NCBI GenBank assembly: GCA_947476855.1
Contig: CANJSR010000002.1
Span: forward strand, 1-47,368
Direction: 5' to 3'
Length of the DNA: 47,368 nucleotides
DNA from: Acetobacteraceae bacterium
Lineage (GTDB): Bacteria > Pseudomonadota > Alphaproteobacteria > Acetobacterales > Acetobacteraceae
In this document: positions 1-7,632 of the stretch, piece by piece
Layout of the letters: each line of letters starts with the position of its first letter
Numbering within the stretch: position 1 is the first letter of the stretch
Program-made: the position numbers and the translations under genes
Notes under the pieces: generated by a model
Seen by the model: only the letters and a program-made list of their open reading frames with translations
Told to the model about the DNA's origin: nothing
The model's database searches: none

Positions 1-1
1 C

Positions 2-913
2 TGCGTGGGCGCGCCGGCCGAACAGGCGATCGCGGCCATGAAGAATGGCGACGTGATCGTGCTGGAAAACACGCGCTATTACGCGGCCGAGGAAAAGAAC
101 GATCCGGCCTTCGCCGCCCAGCTTGCCGCCTTGGCCGACCTGTTCGTGAACGACGCCTTCTCCGCCGCGCACCGCGCCCATGCCAGCACGGCGGGCGTGG
201 CGCACCTGCTGCCATCCTATGCCGGCCGCCTGATGCAGGCGGAGCTGGAGGCGCTGCACGCCGCCCTCGGCAGTCCCGCCCGTCCGGTCTGTGCCATCGT
301 CGGCGGCGCCAAGGTCTCCACCAAGCTCGATCTGCTCGGCAATCTGGTCGGCAAGGTCGAGGTGCTGGTGATCGGTGGGGCGATGGCGAACACCTTCCTC
401 GCGGCCCAGGGGATCGGCGTCGGCAAGTCGCTCCAGGAAGCCGAGATGCATGACACGGCGCTGGAAATCCTGACCCAGGCCAAGGCCGCCGGGTGCGAGA
501 TCGTGCTGCCGACCGATGTCGTTGTCGCCGCTGAGTTCATGCCCAACCCGGAGACCCGGACCGTCGCTGTCGCGGACGTCCCAGCGGATATGATGATCCT
601 CGATGTCGGCCCGGCCTCCACCGCCGCCTTCATCGCCCGCCTGCCGACCCTCAAGACGTTGGTCTGGAACGGCCCGCTGGGCGCCTTCGAAACCCCGCCT
701 TTCGACACCGCGACCGTGGCTGTGGCAAAGGCGGTGGCCGAGGCGACCGGGCGAGGTGCGCTCCGCAGCGTGGCCGGCGGCGGGGACACGGTGTCCGCCC
801 TGCGCCAGGCCGGCGTGATCGACGCGATGTCCTATGTCTCGAGCGCCGGGGGCGCGTTCCTGGAGTGGCTGGAAGGCAAGACCCTGCCAGGCGTCGCTGC
901 GCTGGAAGGCTAA
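2..913 (+). CDS. pgk: Phosphoglycerate kinase, C-terminal part (5' end outside window)
   Basis: Cytoplasmic glycolytic enzyme that transfers phosphate between 1,3-bisphosphoglycerate and ADP. The window opens inside the gene, so about the first 90-100 residues of a roughly 395-residue family are missing; 303 residues remain. Visible family landmarks are VLENTRYY with the following acidic stretch, [15 protein letters not shown], the GGAKVSTK segment that carries a nucleotide-binding lysine, the WNGPLGAFE loop, and GGGDTVSAL near the C-terminus, which binds nucleotide phosphates. The end is intact. Its TAA (911-913) overlaps by two bases the TAG (912-910) of the convergent small gene on the other strand, so no intergenic terminator fits between them. 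Confidence 0.97.
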   Translation, partial: CVGAPAEQAIAAMKNGDVIVLENTRYYAAEEKNDPAFAAQLAALADLFVNDAFSAAHRAHASTAGVAHLLPSYAGRLMQAELEALHAALGSPARPVCAIVGGAKVSTKLDLLGNLVGKVEVLVIGGAMANTFLAAQGIGVGKSLQEAEMHDTALEILTQAKAAGCEIVLPTDVVVAAEFMPNPETRTVAVADVPADMMILDVGPASTAAFIARLPTLKTLVWNGPLGAFETPPFDTATVAVAKAVAEATGRGALRSVAGGGDTVSALRQAGVIDAMSYVSSAGGAFLEWLEGKTLPGVAALEG

Positions 914-1200
914 CCGGTTCGCAGGAAGGCGGCCCAGCCGTTCAGGGCCGCCACGAAGCGGGCGCGCGGCACCCGGACCACTGGCGCATCCGGCAGATGC
1001 AGATGCGTCAGGGTCACGGTATCCACGCCAAATCCCACCGCATAGGCATTCCCCGTGATCTCGGCGCCCGCGGCCGTGAGCGTCTCGGCATAGTCGGGCC
1101 AGGGCACGTCCTGCGTCAGGAAATCCGCCAACGTCCGGCTCTCCACCGAGGCATCGGCGGCACGCGCCACCGGACGGCCGTCAGACTCACGTAGATACAT
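910..1200 (-). CDS. Small protein of unknown function, translationally coupled to EndoU gene
   Basis: A 96-residue protein that I do not recognise. The start is the ATG at 1200-1198, whose A is also the last base of the TGA of the upstream EndoU gene (TGATG arrangement), which strongly suggests translational coupling. The frame stays open further upstream, but those codons read as the shadow of the EndoU gene. There is no signal peptide or membrane segment. The protein alternates acidic and hydrophobic stretches and ends in WAAFLRTG. Third gene of a run with the binding protein and EndoU. Its place directly behind a nuclease gene makes an immunity or inhibitor role possible. That is inference from position only; it could equally be an unrelated small protein. 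Confidence 0.7.
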   Translation of the reverse strand: MYLRESDGRPVARAADASVESRTLADFLTQDVPWPDYAETLTAAGAEITGNAYAVGFGVDTVTLTHLHLPDAPVVRVPRARFVAALNGWAAFLRTG

Positions 1201-1709
1201 CAATTCGGATAGGCGGTTGTCACCACGACCCGTCCCCCCTGTGTCGCCGTGAACCCTTGGATGCGGAAGGGTTTGCCCGTTGTGTCCATGCAGGTCGGGC
1301 CGGATGGGCCGGTGAACGACCGATCCTCCCGCGTGCCCGTCCGGTAGGCGTGCTGGATCGCGGCGATCACCGCGTCCGCGTCGCAATGATCGGGGAACAT
1401 GGTGGACAGGCTCTTGATCCCGCCGAACCCATGCTCGGTGATCCGGAACCGGTGCAGGGTATAGACCCCCGGCACCCGCCGGTCCCGCCGGATTTCATCC
1501 GTCTCCGACACGGTCGCGGGGTTCACGCCGCCGGGCCGGCTGTGAAACCCGACGGCCCGTCCATCCCGCCGGACCTCGCCGCAGAAGATATGCGCTGTGT
1601 TGATCTCCGGGGTACCGGCCGAGACCGGGGCAGGGCACCGGGCCAAAGCGGGCGACGCCCACCCCAGCCCGATGCACAATGCCGCTGCAAGCGAACGACG
1701 CGGGATCAT
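1200..1709 (-). CDS. Secreted EndoU-type nuclease domain protein
   Basis: A 169-residue protein whose N-terminus is a Sec signal peptide (MIPRRSLAAALCIGLGW, likely cleavage after ALA near residue 23), followed by a compact bacterial EndoU domain. The EndoU signature is visible: AHIFCGEV with His40, then AVGFHSRPGG with His56, a STMFPDH segment, and a C-terminal GGRVVVTTAYPN strand. Family knowledge: EndoU domains are metal-independent or manganese-dependent RNases, and in bacteria they are often the toxic tip of contact-dependent or polymorphic toxins. Here the domain is stand-alone and exported. The start ATG (1709-1707) overlaps the stop of the upstream binding-protein gene (ATGA), and its own stop overlaps the next start, so the three genes are one transcription and translation unit. 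Several cysteines (25, 43 and others) fit a periplasmic or extracellular location. Confidence 0.82.
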   Translation of the reverse strand: MIPRRSLAAALCIGLGWASPALARCPAPVSAGTPEINTAHIFCGEVRRDGRAVGFHSRPGGVNPATVSETDEIRRDRRVPGVYTLHRFRITEHGFGGIKSLSTMFPDHCDADAVIAAIQHAYRTGTREDRSFTGPSGPTCMDTTGKPFRIQGFTATQGGRVVVTTAYPN

Positions 1710-3301
1710 TTCAGGATCTGGATCTCATTGATCCGCGTCTGATCGTCCGACCGCCCGCCGTACCGTAGGTTGGCCTGCATCGCCCAGGTCGTCCGTTGCA
1801 GATGCAACGGAATGTTTGCGACATCGGCCGCGCCCATCCGCATCAGGTCCTGCAGCATCTTCTCCCGCGTCTTGTCGTCGGCCGTCAACTGCGCCTTGCT
1901 CAACAGCGCGTCGAACTCCGGGTTGGTGTATTTGCCCCAGTTGAAACCACCCCAGCCCGTCGGCGGATCATAGGTGCCGATCGCGCTGCGCAGCACCTGG
2001 GAGGATTCTCCCGTGACCGGCGCCACCGCGCCTAGCATGATCGAGTACTGCCCGCGATGGACCCGAGAGGCATAGGTGCTCCAGGGTTGCAGGTCGACGG
2101 CGGCGGTAACGCCGATGCGCTGCCACATCTGTGCGATCGCCTGAACCACGCGCACGTCATTCACGTAGCGGCCGCGCGGGGAATGGATCGTGACCTTGAA
2201 ACCGCTCGGATACCCGGCCTCGGCCAGCAGCTTCTTGGCCTGCTCCGGATCAAAGGGCGGCGGCGGCAGGTCGGGGACGGATCCAAAGCCACCCGCGGCC
2301 ATCATCTGCGATGTCGCGGTGGCCAGGCCTTCCATCACCCGCTCCACCATCAACGGCCGGTTGATCGCGAGCGAGAGGGCCTTGCGGACCCGCAGGTCCT
2401 TCAACGGGTTCTTCTCCAGCGGTTGCCCGTCATGCCCGGTGACGAACGGCGTCGGCCCGTCGCGCGACTGGTCGAGTGCCAGGAAGATATAGCGCAGCCC
2501 GACCCGCGCGGTGGACACATGCACCTTGTTGTTGCCCCGCAACGTCGGCAGGGAGTCGCTGGGCACCAGGTCGATGACCTGCACATCGCCGGCCAGCAGG
2601 GCCGCGACGCGAGCCGCGCCATCGGGCACGAAACGGAAATTGATCTTCTCCCAGGCAACCGGCTTGCTCCAGGCATTCTGGTTCTTCGCAAGCTCGATGC
2701 CCGACCCCGGATTGTAGGAAACGAAACGAACCGGCCCGGTCCCGATCGCGGCCCTGCCGGAATTGAAGTCGTCGTTCGTTGCCTGCTCCCACTTCGCCTG
2801 GATGATGCGGATTTGCGCGACCTCATTCGACAGTATCGGATCAAGGCCCGAGGTATGGAAACGGATCGTCAGCGGATCGACCACCGTCATGGATTTCACC
2901 ATGCGGATATAGGTCGTGAAGGGCGCCGGCGCGTTCGGAACCTTCGGCACGCGGGTGAAGGACGCCCGCACGTCCTCGGCTGTCAGCGGCTGGCCGTCAT
3001 GAAACTTGATACCCGGCTTCAGCTTGAATTCCCATGTATTGTCATCAATCAATTTCCATGATTCCGCCAGCGACGCGGTCATGTTGTAGGTGTCGTCGGC
3101 ATCCGTCAGCGCGTCATAGATATTGCACAGGACGTTCTTGTTGCTCGGCGAATTGAGGTAATGCGGGTCCATGCTGGTGACCGATTCTGCCACCGCCAGA
3201 GTCAGGGTACTGGCTGATCCCGTCTGCGCTTTTGCGATCGGCGCCACCGCGGCCGCCGCCGCGAAACTGGCCAGAACGGCCAAGGGCAATGTTCGGTTCA
3301 T
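1706..3301 (-). CDS. ABC transporter substrate-binding protein, peptide family 5
   Basis: A 531-residue periplasmic solute-binding protein of the DppA/OppA (SBP_bac_5) family. A signal peptide (MNRTLPLAVL..., likely cut after AKA at residue 25) is followed by the family hallmarks: TSMDPHY, LAESWKLIDDNTWEFKLKPG, IKFHDGQPLTAEDV, RKALSLAINR and the AKKLLAEAGYP segment. Start chosen at 3301 because GGGAGGAA sits 5-6 bases upstream. The open frame continues 5' but has no family sequence there. No permease or ATPase genes lie next to it, so it is an orphan binding protein in this window. The next genes in the operon are an EndoU nuclease and a small protein, an unusual partnership. The bound ligand cannot be told; peptides, glutathione or opines are all known for the family. 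Confidence 0.93.
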   Translation of the reverse strand: MNRTLPLAVLASFAAAAAVAPIAKAQTGSASTLTLAVAESVTSMDPHYLNSPSNKNVLCNIYDALTDADDTYNMTASLAESWKLIDDNTWEFKLKPGIKFHDGQPLTAEDVRASFTRVPKVPNAPAPFTTYIRMVKSMTVVDPLTIRFHTSGLDPILSNEVAQIRIIQAKWEQATNDDFNSGRAAIGTGPVRFVSYNPGSGIELAKNQNAWSKPVAWEKINFRFVPDGAARVAALLAGDVQVIDLVPSDSLPTLRGNNKVHVSTARVGLRYIFLALDQSRDGPTPFVTGHDGQPLEKNPLKDLRVRKALSLAINRPLMVERVMEGLATATSQMMAAGGFGSVPDLPPPPFDPEQAKKLLAEAGYPSGFKVTIHSPRGRYVNDVRVVQAIAQMWQRIGVTAAVDLQPWSTYASRVHRGQYSIMLGAVAPVTGESSQVLRSAIGTYDPPTGWGGFNWGKYTNPEFDALLSKAQLTADDKTREKMLQDLMRMGAADVANIPLHLQRTTWAMQANLRYGGRSDDQTRINEIQILK

Positions 3302-3313
3302 TCTGTTCCTCCC

Positions 3314-3335
3314 GGGTTCGTTAAAATGCGAACCC
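3314..3335. promoter_or_regulatory. Inverted repeat in 5' leader of the binding-protein operon
   Basis: Perfect 7-bp arms GGGTTCG (3314-3320) and CGAACCC (3329-3335) are separated by 8 bp rich in A/T. The site lies 13-34 bases upstream of the binding-protein ATG in the 174-bp divergent gap with argC. Size and symmetry fit a dimeric repressor operator; an mRNA stem-loop over the leader is the alternative. Confidence 0.45.
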
Positions 3336-3475
3336 CATGATTGGACCACGTGTGAACCGCGACGGGAAGTCTGACGCGGACCGCCCTGATTGCGGCGCCA
3401 CGCAGCGTTGCGACAACGCCCCTTGCGCTTTTCGTGCCGAACCAAGACGATGGGAAGGTTGGAAGGAGTGTAAAA

Positions 3476-4420
3476 ATGACGAAGGCATCGGTCTTCATCG
3501 ACGGCGAATCTGGCACCACGGGCCTCGGCATCCGGGAGCGTCTGCTGGCGCAGCCAAACATCGAACTGAAGAGCGTGTCCGCTGAACGACGCCGCGATCC
3601 CAACGCGCGGCGTGAGATGATGACCGAGGTCGACCTGGTCGTCCTGTGCCTGCCCGACGACGCCGCCAAGGAGTCCGCGGCCCTTGCCGCCAGCCTCGGA
3701 AACAAGGCGCCCAAGGTGCTGGATGCCTCGACCGCGCACCGGGTCAACCCCGACTGGGTCTATGGTTTCGCCGAGATGATACCCGGCCAGGCCGATCGCA
3801 TCGCGTCCGCTCAGCGGGTCGCCAACCCCGGATGCTACCCGACCGGCGGGATCGGCCTGATCCGCCCCCTGGTCGATGCCGGCCTGATGGCCGCCGATCA
3901 TCCGATCACGATCAATGCCGTGTCCGGCTACTCGGGCGGCGGGAAGGCGATGATCAGCGACCACGAAACCACATCCGGCCCGGCGTTTGAGCTTTACGGT
4001 TTGAAGCTGGAACACAAGCATGTGCCGGAGAGCCAGTTCTATGGCGGGCTCACGCGGCGGCCGATCTTCGTCCCCTCGGTCGGGCATTTCCGCCAGGGCA
4101 TGCTGGTCTCGATCCCGCTGCATCTGGACACGCTGCCCGGCAAGCCGACCGGGGCCGACCTGCGGGCGGCGCTGGAAAAGCATTACGCCGGCTGCGACCT
4201 GGTGCGCGTGATGTCTCCCCAGGACGACGGCAAGCTGGAACCTGAGGCGTTGAACGACACCGACCGGCTCGAGCTTTACGTCCACGCGAACGAAAAGCAT
4301 CGCCAGGCCGTGCTGGTCGCCCGCCTCGACAACCTGGGCAAGGGAGCCTCCGGCGCCGCCGTCCAGAACATCAACCTCATGCTCGGTCTGCACACGGGCG
4401 TAGGGCCCGCCAATGCCTGA
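3476..4420 (+). CDS. argC: N-acetyl-gamma-glutamyl-phosphate reductase
   Basis: Cytoplasmic NADPH-dependent reductase of arginine biosynthesis (N-acetylglutamyl phosphate to the semialdehyde). At 314 residues it belongs to the short (type 2) ArgC group. The N-terminus carries the nucleotide-binding GESGTTGLGI loop (residues 10-19). The catalytic cysteine is Cys120 in ANPGCYPTGG. Further landmarks are the VSGYSGGGK segment and VPSVGHFRQGM. The start at 3476 is preceded by GGAAGGAG at the right distance; an in-frame start 42 bases earlier lacks this and would add non-family residues. The last 8 bases overlap the next gene, so argC and the carbonic anhydrase gene are probably co-transcribed. Confidence 0.95.
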   Translation: MTKASVFIDGESGTTGLGIRERLLAQPNIELKSVSAERRRDPNARREMMTEVDLVVLCLPDDAAKESAALAASLGNKAPKVLDASTAHRVNPDWVYGFAEMIPGQADRIASAQRVANPGCYPTGGIGLIRPLVDAGLMAADHPITINAVSGYSGGGKAMISDHETTSGPAFELYGLKLEHKHVPESQFYGGLTRRPIFVPSVGHFRQGMLVSIPLHLDTLPGKPTGADLRAALEKHYAGCDLVRVMSPQDDGKLEPEALNDTDRLELYVHANEKHRQAVLVARLDNLGKGASGAAVQNINLMLGLHTGVGPANA

Positions 4421-4973
4421 GCATGTTTATGGCGGCTTCGGACCCATCTACTCCCTGAACGGCGTCACCCCCAGGGTGGCGCCGGACGCCTTCATCGCCC
4501 CCGGCGCGGCGGTGATCGGCGATGTGGACATCGGGTCGGAAACCGGCATCTGGTTCCATTGCCTCGTGCGCGGCGACATGAATTTCATCCGCATCGGCGC
4601 CCGGACGAACATCCAGGACGGCACGGTGATCCATGTCGACAGCGGAGCGTTCTCCACCACGATCGGCGATGACGTGACGGTTGGGCACAATGCCGTGATC
4701 CACGCCTGCACGATCAAGAACCGAGGCTTCGTCGGCATTTCCGCCACCGTGCTCGATGGCGCGGTGATCGAGGAAGGCGGCATGCTCGCCGCCGGAGGGT
4801 TGCTGACGCCGGGGAAGGTGATCGGGCCGAATGAACTCTGGGCCGGGTCGCCGGCCAAGTTGCGCCGGGTGATGGACGAGGACGAGCAGAAGCGGTTTGC
4901 CCGCAATGCGATCGTGTATCGCGATCTGGCCAGGCAGTTCCGATCGGGGCTGCGATCCGTCCCGCCTGGCTGA
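4413..4973 (+). CDS. Gamma-class carbonic anhydrase family protein
   Basis: A 186-residue left-handed beta-helix protein built of hexapeptide repeats, of the short CamH/YrdA-like gamma carbonic anhydrase family. The expected zinc ligands are present: His74 in TVIHVDSG and His92 and His97 in VGHNAVIHACT. The last pair shows the classic spacing of five, and the long acidic loop of archaeal Cam is absent. The C-terminal helix region (WAGSPAKLRRVM) is typical. The protein probably trimerises in the cytoplasm. Carbonic anhydrase activity is not assured in this branch; some members act as scaffold or acyl-carrier-linked proteins. The start overlaps the end of argC by 8 bases. Confidence 0.9.
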   Translation: MPEHVYGGFGPIYSLNGVTPRVAPDAFIAPGAAVIGDVDIGSETGIWFHCLVRGDMNFIRIGARTNIQDGTVIHVDSGAFSTTIGDDVTVGHNAVIHACTIKNRGFVGISATVLDGAVIEEGGMLAAGGLLTPGKVIGPNELWAGSPAKLRRVMDEDEQKRFARNAIVYRDLARQFRSGLRSVPPG

Positions 4974-5000
4974 CGGCGGGTTTTCAGGGGGGAAACACAA

Positions 5001-5780
5001 ATGACGGACATCCTGCTGCGGGAAACCCGCGGCCACCTCCGCATCCTGACCATCAACCGGCCGGATCGGATGAACAGCCTCTCCCCCGAAATGTCGGAGG
5101 CATTGGTCGAGGCCTTCGTCGACGCCGGGTCCGACCCCGACATCCGCTGTATCATCCTGACCGCCGTCGGCGAGCGCGCCTTCTGCGCCGGCGCCGACCT
5201 GAAGGCGCGGGCCGAGGCGGACGCCGCCGGCAAGCCGTTCCAGCCGCTGCTCTCCCGCGTCGAGCGCTATCTGTATGAGGTCGTCTACGAAACCGTGAAG
5301 CCGGTGATCGCCGCGCTGAACGGCCCCGCTGTCGCTGGCGGATGCGAACTGGCGCTCGCCTGCGACATCCGGGTCGCCGCCGAACATTGCCAGATGGGCC
5401 TGCCGGAGGCGAAGCGCGGCAAGGGCGCTCATTTCGCCAACGTGATCCTGCCCCGCCTCGTGCCCTCGGGCATCGCGTTCGAGATGCTGTATCTCGGCGA
5501 ATACATCGACATGGCGACCGCGAAGCACTGGGGCCTGGTCAACCGCGTCGTGCCCCGTGGCGAGGCCCTGAACGAAGCGATCCGCATGGGCGAGGCGATC
5601 TGCGAAAACGCCCCTGTCACCATCCGCCGGATGAAGGAAACCGCCGTCCGCGCCAACGGCCTGCCGATGCCCGTCGCCCTTCGGTTGAACGAGGGTATCA
5701 GCCCCTACAGCAGTGAAGATCGGGTCGAAGGTGTAAAGGCGTATGTGGAGAAGCGGAAGCCGGTCTGGAAGGGCCGGTAG
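5001..5780 (+). CDS. Enoyl-CoA hydratase/isomerase family protein
   Basis: A 259-residue crotonase-fold protein. The oxyanion-hole segments are FCAGADLKAR and AVAGGCELALACD, and both acidic residues used by true hydratases are present: the Glu in GGCEL and the Glu in LPEAKRG. This supports a 2-enoyl-CoA hydratase rather than only an isomerase, but the acyl substrate cannot be assigned. A purine-rich GGGGGGAAA lies 8 bases before the ATG. The gap to the carbonic anhydrase gene is 27 bp, so it may belong to the argC transcript. A stem-loop follows before the TRAP genes. Confidence 0.92.
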   Translation: MTDILLRETRGHLRILTINRPDRMNSLSPEMSEALVEAFVDAGSDPDIRCIILTAVGERAFCAGADLKARAEADAAGKPFQPLLSRVERYLYEVVYETVKPVIAALNGPAVAGGCELALACDIRVAAEHCQMGLPEAKRGKGAHFANVILPRLVPSGIAFEMLYLGEYIDMATAKHWGLVNRVVPRGEALNEAIRMGEAICENAPVTIRRMKETAVRANGLPMPVALRLNEGISPYSSEDRVEGVKAYVEKRKPVWKGR

Positions 5781-5786
5781 CACAAA

Positions 5787-5821
5787 AAAATCAGGCGTAA
5801 ACCCTGCCTTGCCTGGATTTT
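5787..5821 (+). terminator. Candidate intrinsic terminator after the enoyl-CoA hydratase gene
   Basis: Arms AAAATCAGGC (5787-5796) and GCCTGGATTTT (5811-5821) pair with one bulged base around a 14-base loop. A-tract on one side and T-tract on the other make it a possible bidirectional terminator separating this gene from the TRAP operon. Confidence 0.5.
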
Positions 5822-5884
5822 GGTTCTCCCGTAGACGGAACTTAATTCCATCCGGAAGATCCAAAAATTCAACAGGGGGCTACA

Positions 5885-6937
5885 ATGCGCCGATTTTTGG
5901 CGGCCGCTGCCGTCGTTGCATCCTTGTGCGTGGGCGCCGCGGCGCATGCGCAGGGGCTGGAGTCCAAGAAGTACAACGTCATCGGGACGTGGAACTTCAT
6001 CTCCAACTGGCAGTTGCTCGAACAGCCCTTCTGGGCCGATGAACTGCCGAAGCTGTCCGATGGCAAGCTCTCGGGCAACATCAAGTCGATCACTGAACTC
6101 AATCTCAAGGGCACCGAGGTCCTTCGTCTCCTCAAGCTCGGCGTCTATGACTTCGCCGCCGCCCTGCCGATCTATGTCGAGGATGGCGCCGCGGTGATCG
6201 AGGCGACTGACCTCGCCGGCGTCGCCCGCAGCTTCAAGATGAACCGCGACATCCTCGAGGCGTGGATGCCCGAGATGCAGAAGATCATGGCCGAACGCCA
6301 TGGCGCGATGATCGTCGGGTCCTTCACCTTCCCGGAACAGAATTTCTATTGCCGGGGCGACATCAAGACCGTCGCCGACCTCAAGGGCAAGAAGGTGCGC
6401 GTGCAGGGCACCTCGCAGGCCGATATCGTCAAGGGCCTGGGCGGTTCCGCCGTCACCCTGCCGTTCGGAGAGGTCGTGCCGGCGCTGGAAAAGGGCGTCG
6501 TCGATTGCGGCATCACCGGAACGATGCCGGCCTACAAGGCCAAGTGGCATGACGTGACGAACACGCTGTTCCGCCTGCCGGTTGGCTTCACCGCCTCGAT
6601 CTGGGCCGTGAACCTGAAGACCTGGAACGCCATGCCGCCGGCGACGCAGGCCTTCATGAAGAAGGCGATGGCGGACCTGACCGAGAAGTCCTGGAAGACG
6701 ATCGAGGCCGAGTCCGAGGAAGGCATCGCCTGCACCACCGGCACCGGCAAGTGCTCGGTTGGCGCGCCCGGCAAGCTGACGCTGGTCCAGCCGTCCGCGG
6801 CTGACCTGGCGGAACGCGACCGTGTCCTGAACACGGTTGTGCTGCCGAGCTGGGCGGCGCGCTGTGGGGTGGAGTGCGCGAAGAAGTGGACCGATATGAT
6901 CGGCTCCAAGTATGGCCTCGTCGCGAAGGCGAACTGA
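5885..6937 (+). CDS. dctP: TRAP transporter substrate-binding protein (DctP type)
   Basis: A 350-residue periplasmic binding protein of a tripartite ATP-independent transporter. The signal peptide ends at AHA (residue 22). The conserved arginine that salt-bridges the substrate carboxylate is probably Arg172 in KKVRVQG, followed by the LPFGEVVPALEKGVVDCG segment typical of the family. Cysteines in the C-terminal third (CTTGTGKC and CGVEC) are unusual and may form disulfides in the periplasm. First gene of the dctP-dctQ-dctM cassette; a purine-rich GGGGG stretch lies just before the start. The ligand is probably an organic acid, but the sequence does not identify it; the gene symbol marks the component, not dicarboxylate specificity. 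Confidence 0.92.
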   Translation: MRRFLAAAAVVASLCVGAAAHAQGLESKKYNVIGTWNFISNWQLLEQPFWADELPKLSDGKLSGNIKSITELNLKGTEVLRLLKLGVYDFAAALPIYVEDGAAVIEATDLAGVARSFKMNRDILEAWMPEMQKIMAERHGAMIVGSFTFPEQNFYCRGDIKTVADLKGKKVRVQGTSQADIVKGLGGSAVTLPFGEVVPALEKGVVDCGITGTMPAYKAKWHDVTNTLFRLPVGFTASIWAVNLKTWNAMPPATQAFMKKAMADLTEKSWKTIEAESEEGIACTTGTGKCSVGAPGKLTLVQPSAADLAERDRVLNTVVLPSWAARCGVECAKKWTDMIGSKYGLVAKAN

Positions 6938-6965
6938 TGATCGGCTCCCCCAGCGTTTGAAAGGG

Positions 6966-6994
6966 ACGGGGACGGTCGAACCGACCCCCGTTTT
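6966..6994 (+). terminator. Intercistronic stem-loop between dctP and dctQ
   Basis: ACGGGG (6966-6971) pairs with CCCCGT (6986-6991), with an inner GGT/ACC pair around a CGA loop, and is followed by TTT. It sits in the 63-bp gap after the binding-protein gene, where a partial terminator or mRNA-stabilising hairpin would give more binding protein than membrane subunits. Confidence 0.5.
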
Positions 6995-7000
6995 CCGCCT

Positions 7001-7627
7001 ATGGATACTCTTTGGACCCTGACCGCGAAGGTCGCCCGGGTCTTCGCCTGGATGGGCGGGGCCCTTTTGCTGATCGCGGCCGTGATCGTCTCGGCCGAGG
7101 TCATTTCCCGCAAGATGCTGACGGTCGTCTATTCCGGATCGGATGAGCTTGCGGCCTATCTGTTCGCCGTGGGCACCACCTGGTCTCTGGCCCATGTCCT
7201 GCTGACACGAGGGCATGTGCGGATCGACGCGCTGTATGGGCATCTGCCCCCACGTGTGCGCGCCGGTCTCGATGTGCTGGCGCTGATCGTACTGGGGATC
7301 GTGGCCTTCACGCTGCTCGATCGCGGCTTCGACCTGGTCCACACCAACCTGACCGAGTGGAACCGCTCCAACACGCCGCTGCGCCTGCCGCTCGCGGTGC
7401 CGCAGATTCCCTGGCTTTTCGGCTTGGCCCTGTTCCTGTTCTCCATCATCGTGGCCCTGCTGCGGACCCTGTCCGCCCTGGCGCGCGGGGACATGACCAC
7501 GGCGCGGGAAACCGCCGGCGTCGCGGCGCAGGATGAGGAGATCGAGGGCGAACTCGCGACCCTGGGCATCGCCTTCGGTCAGCGCAGCGACAAGTCCGAG
7601 CCGGTTCGACCGGCCAGCGGGAGATAG
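7001..7627 (+). CDS. dctQ: TRAP transporter small permease (DctQ type)
   Basis: A 208-residue inner-membrane protein with four hydrophobic segments (around residues 8-35, 50-70, 88-108 and 130-150), as expected of the small TRAP subunit. Family landmarks are the SAEVISRKM and GTTWSLAHVLLTRGHVRID stretches, the latter ending in the conserved xGHxRxD motif. The hydrophilic C-terminal tail of about 50 residues is longer than in many homologues. It partners DctM to form the sodium-driven membrane unit. The next gene starts 5 bases after its stop, with GGGAGATAGGA as overlapping ribosome-binding site. Confidence 0.92.
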   Translation: MDTLWTLTAKVARVFAWMGGALLLIAAVIVSAEVISRKMLTVVYSGSDELAAYLFAVGTTWSLAHVLLTRGHVRIDALYGHLPPRVRAGLDVLALIVLGIVAFTLLDRGFDLVHTNLTEWNRSNTPLRLPLAVPQIPWLFGLALFLFSIIVALLRTLSALARGDMTTARETAGVAAQDEEIEGELATLGIAFGQRSDKSEPVRPASGR

Positions 7628-7632
7628 GATCG

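Noticed and set aside
2057..3061. 334-codon plus-strand ORF opposite the binding-protein gene
   Set aside because: Shadow of a clearly recognised family protein on the other strand.
3302..4393. Minus-strand N-terminal extension of the peptide-binding protein to 895 residues
   Set aside because: The extra 364 residues are antisense to argC, show no family sequence, and the signal peptide and ribosome-binding site fit the start at 3301.
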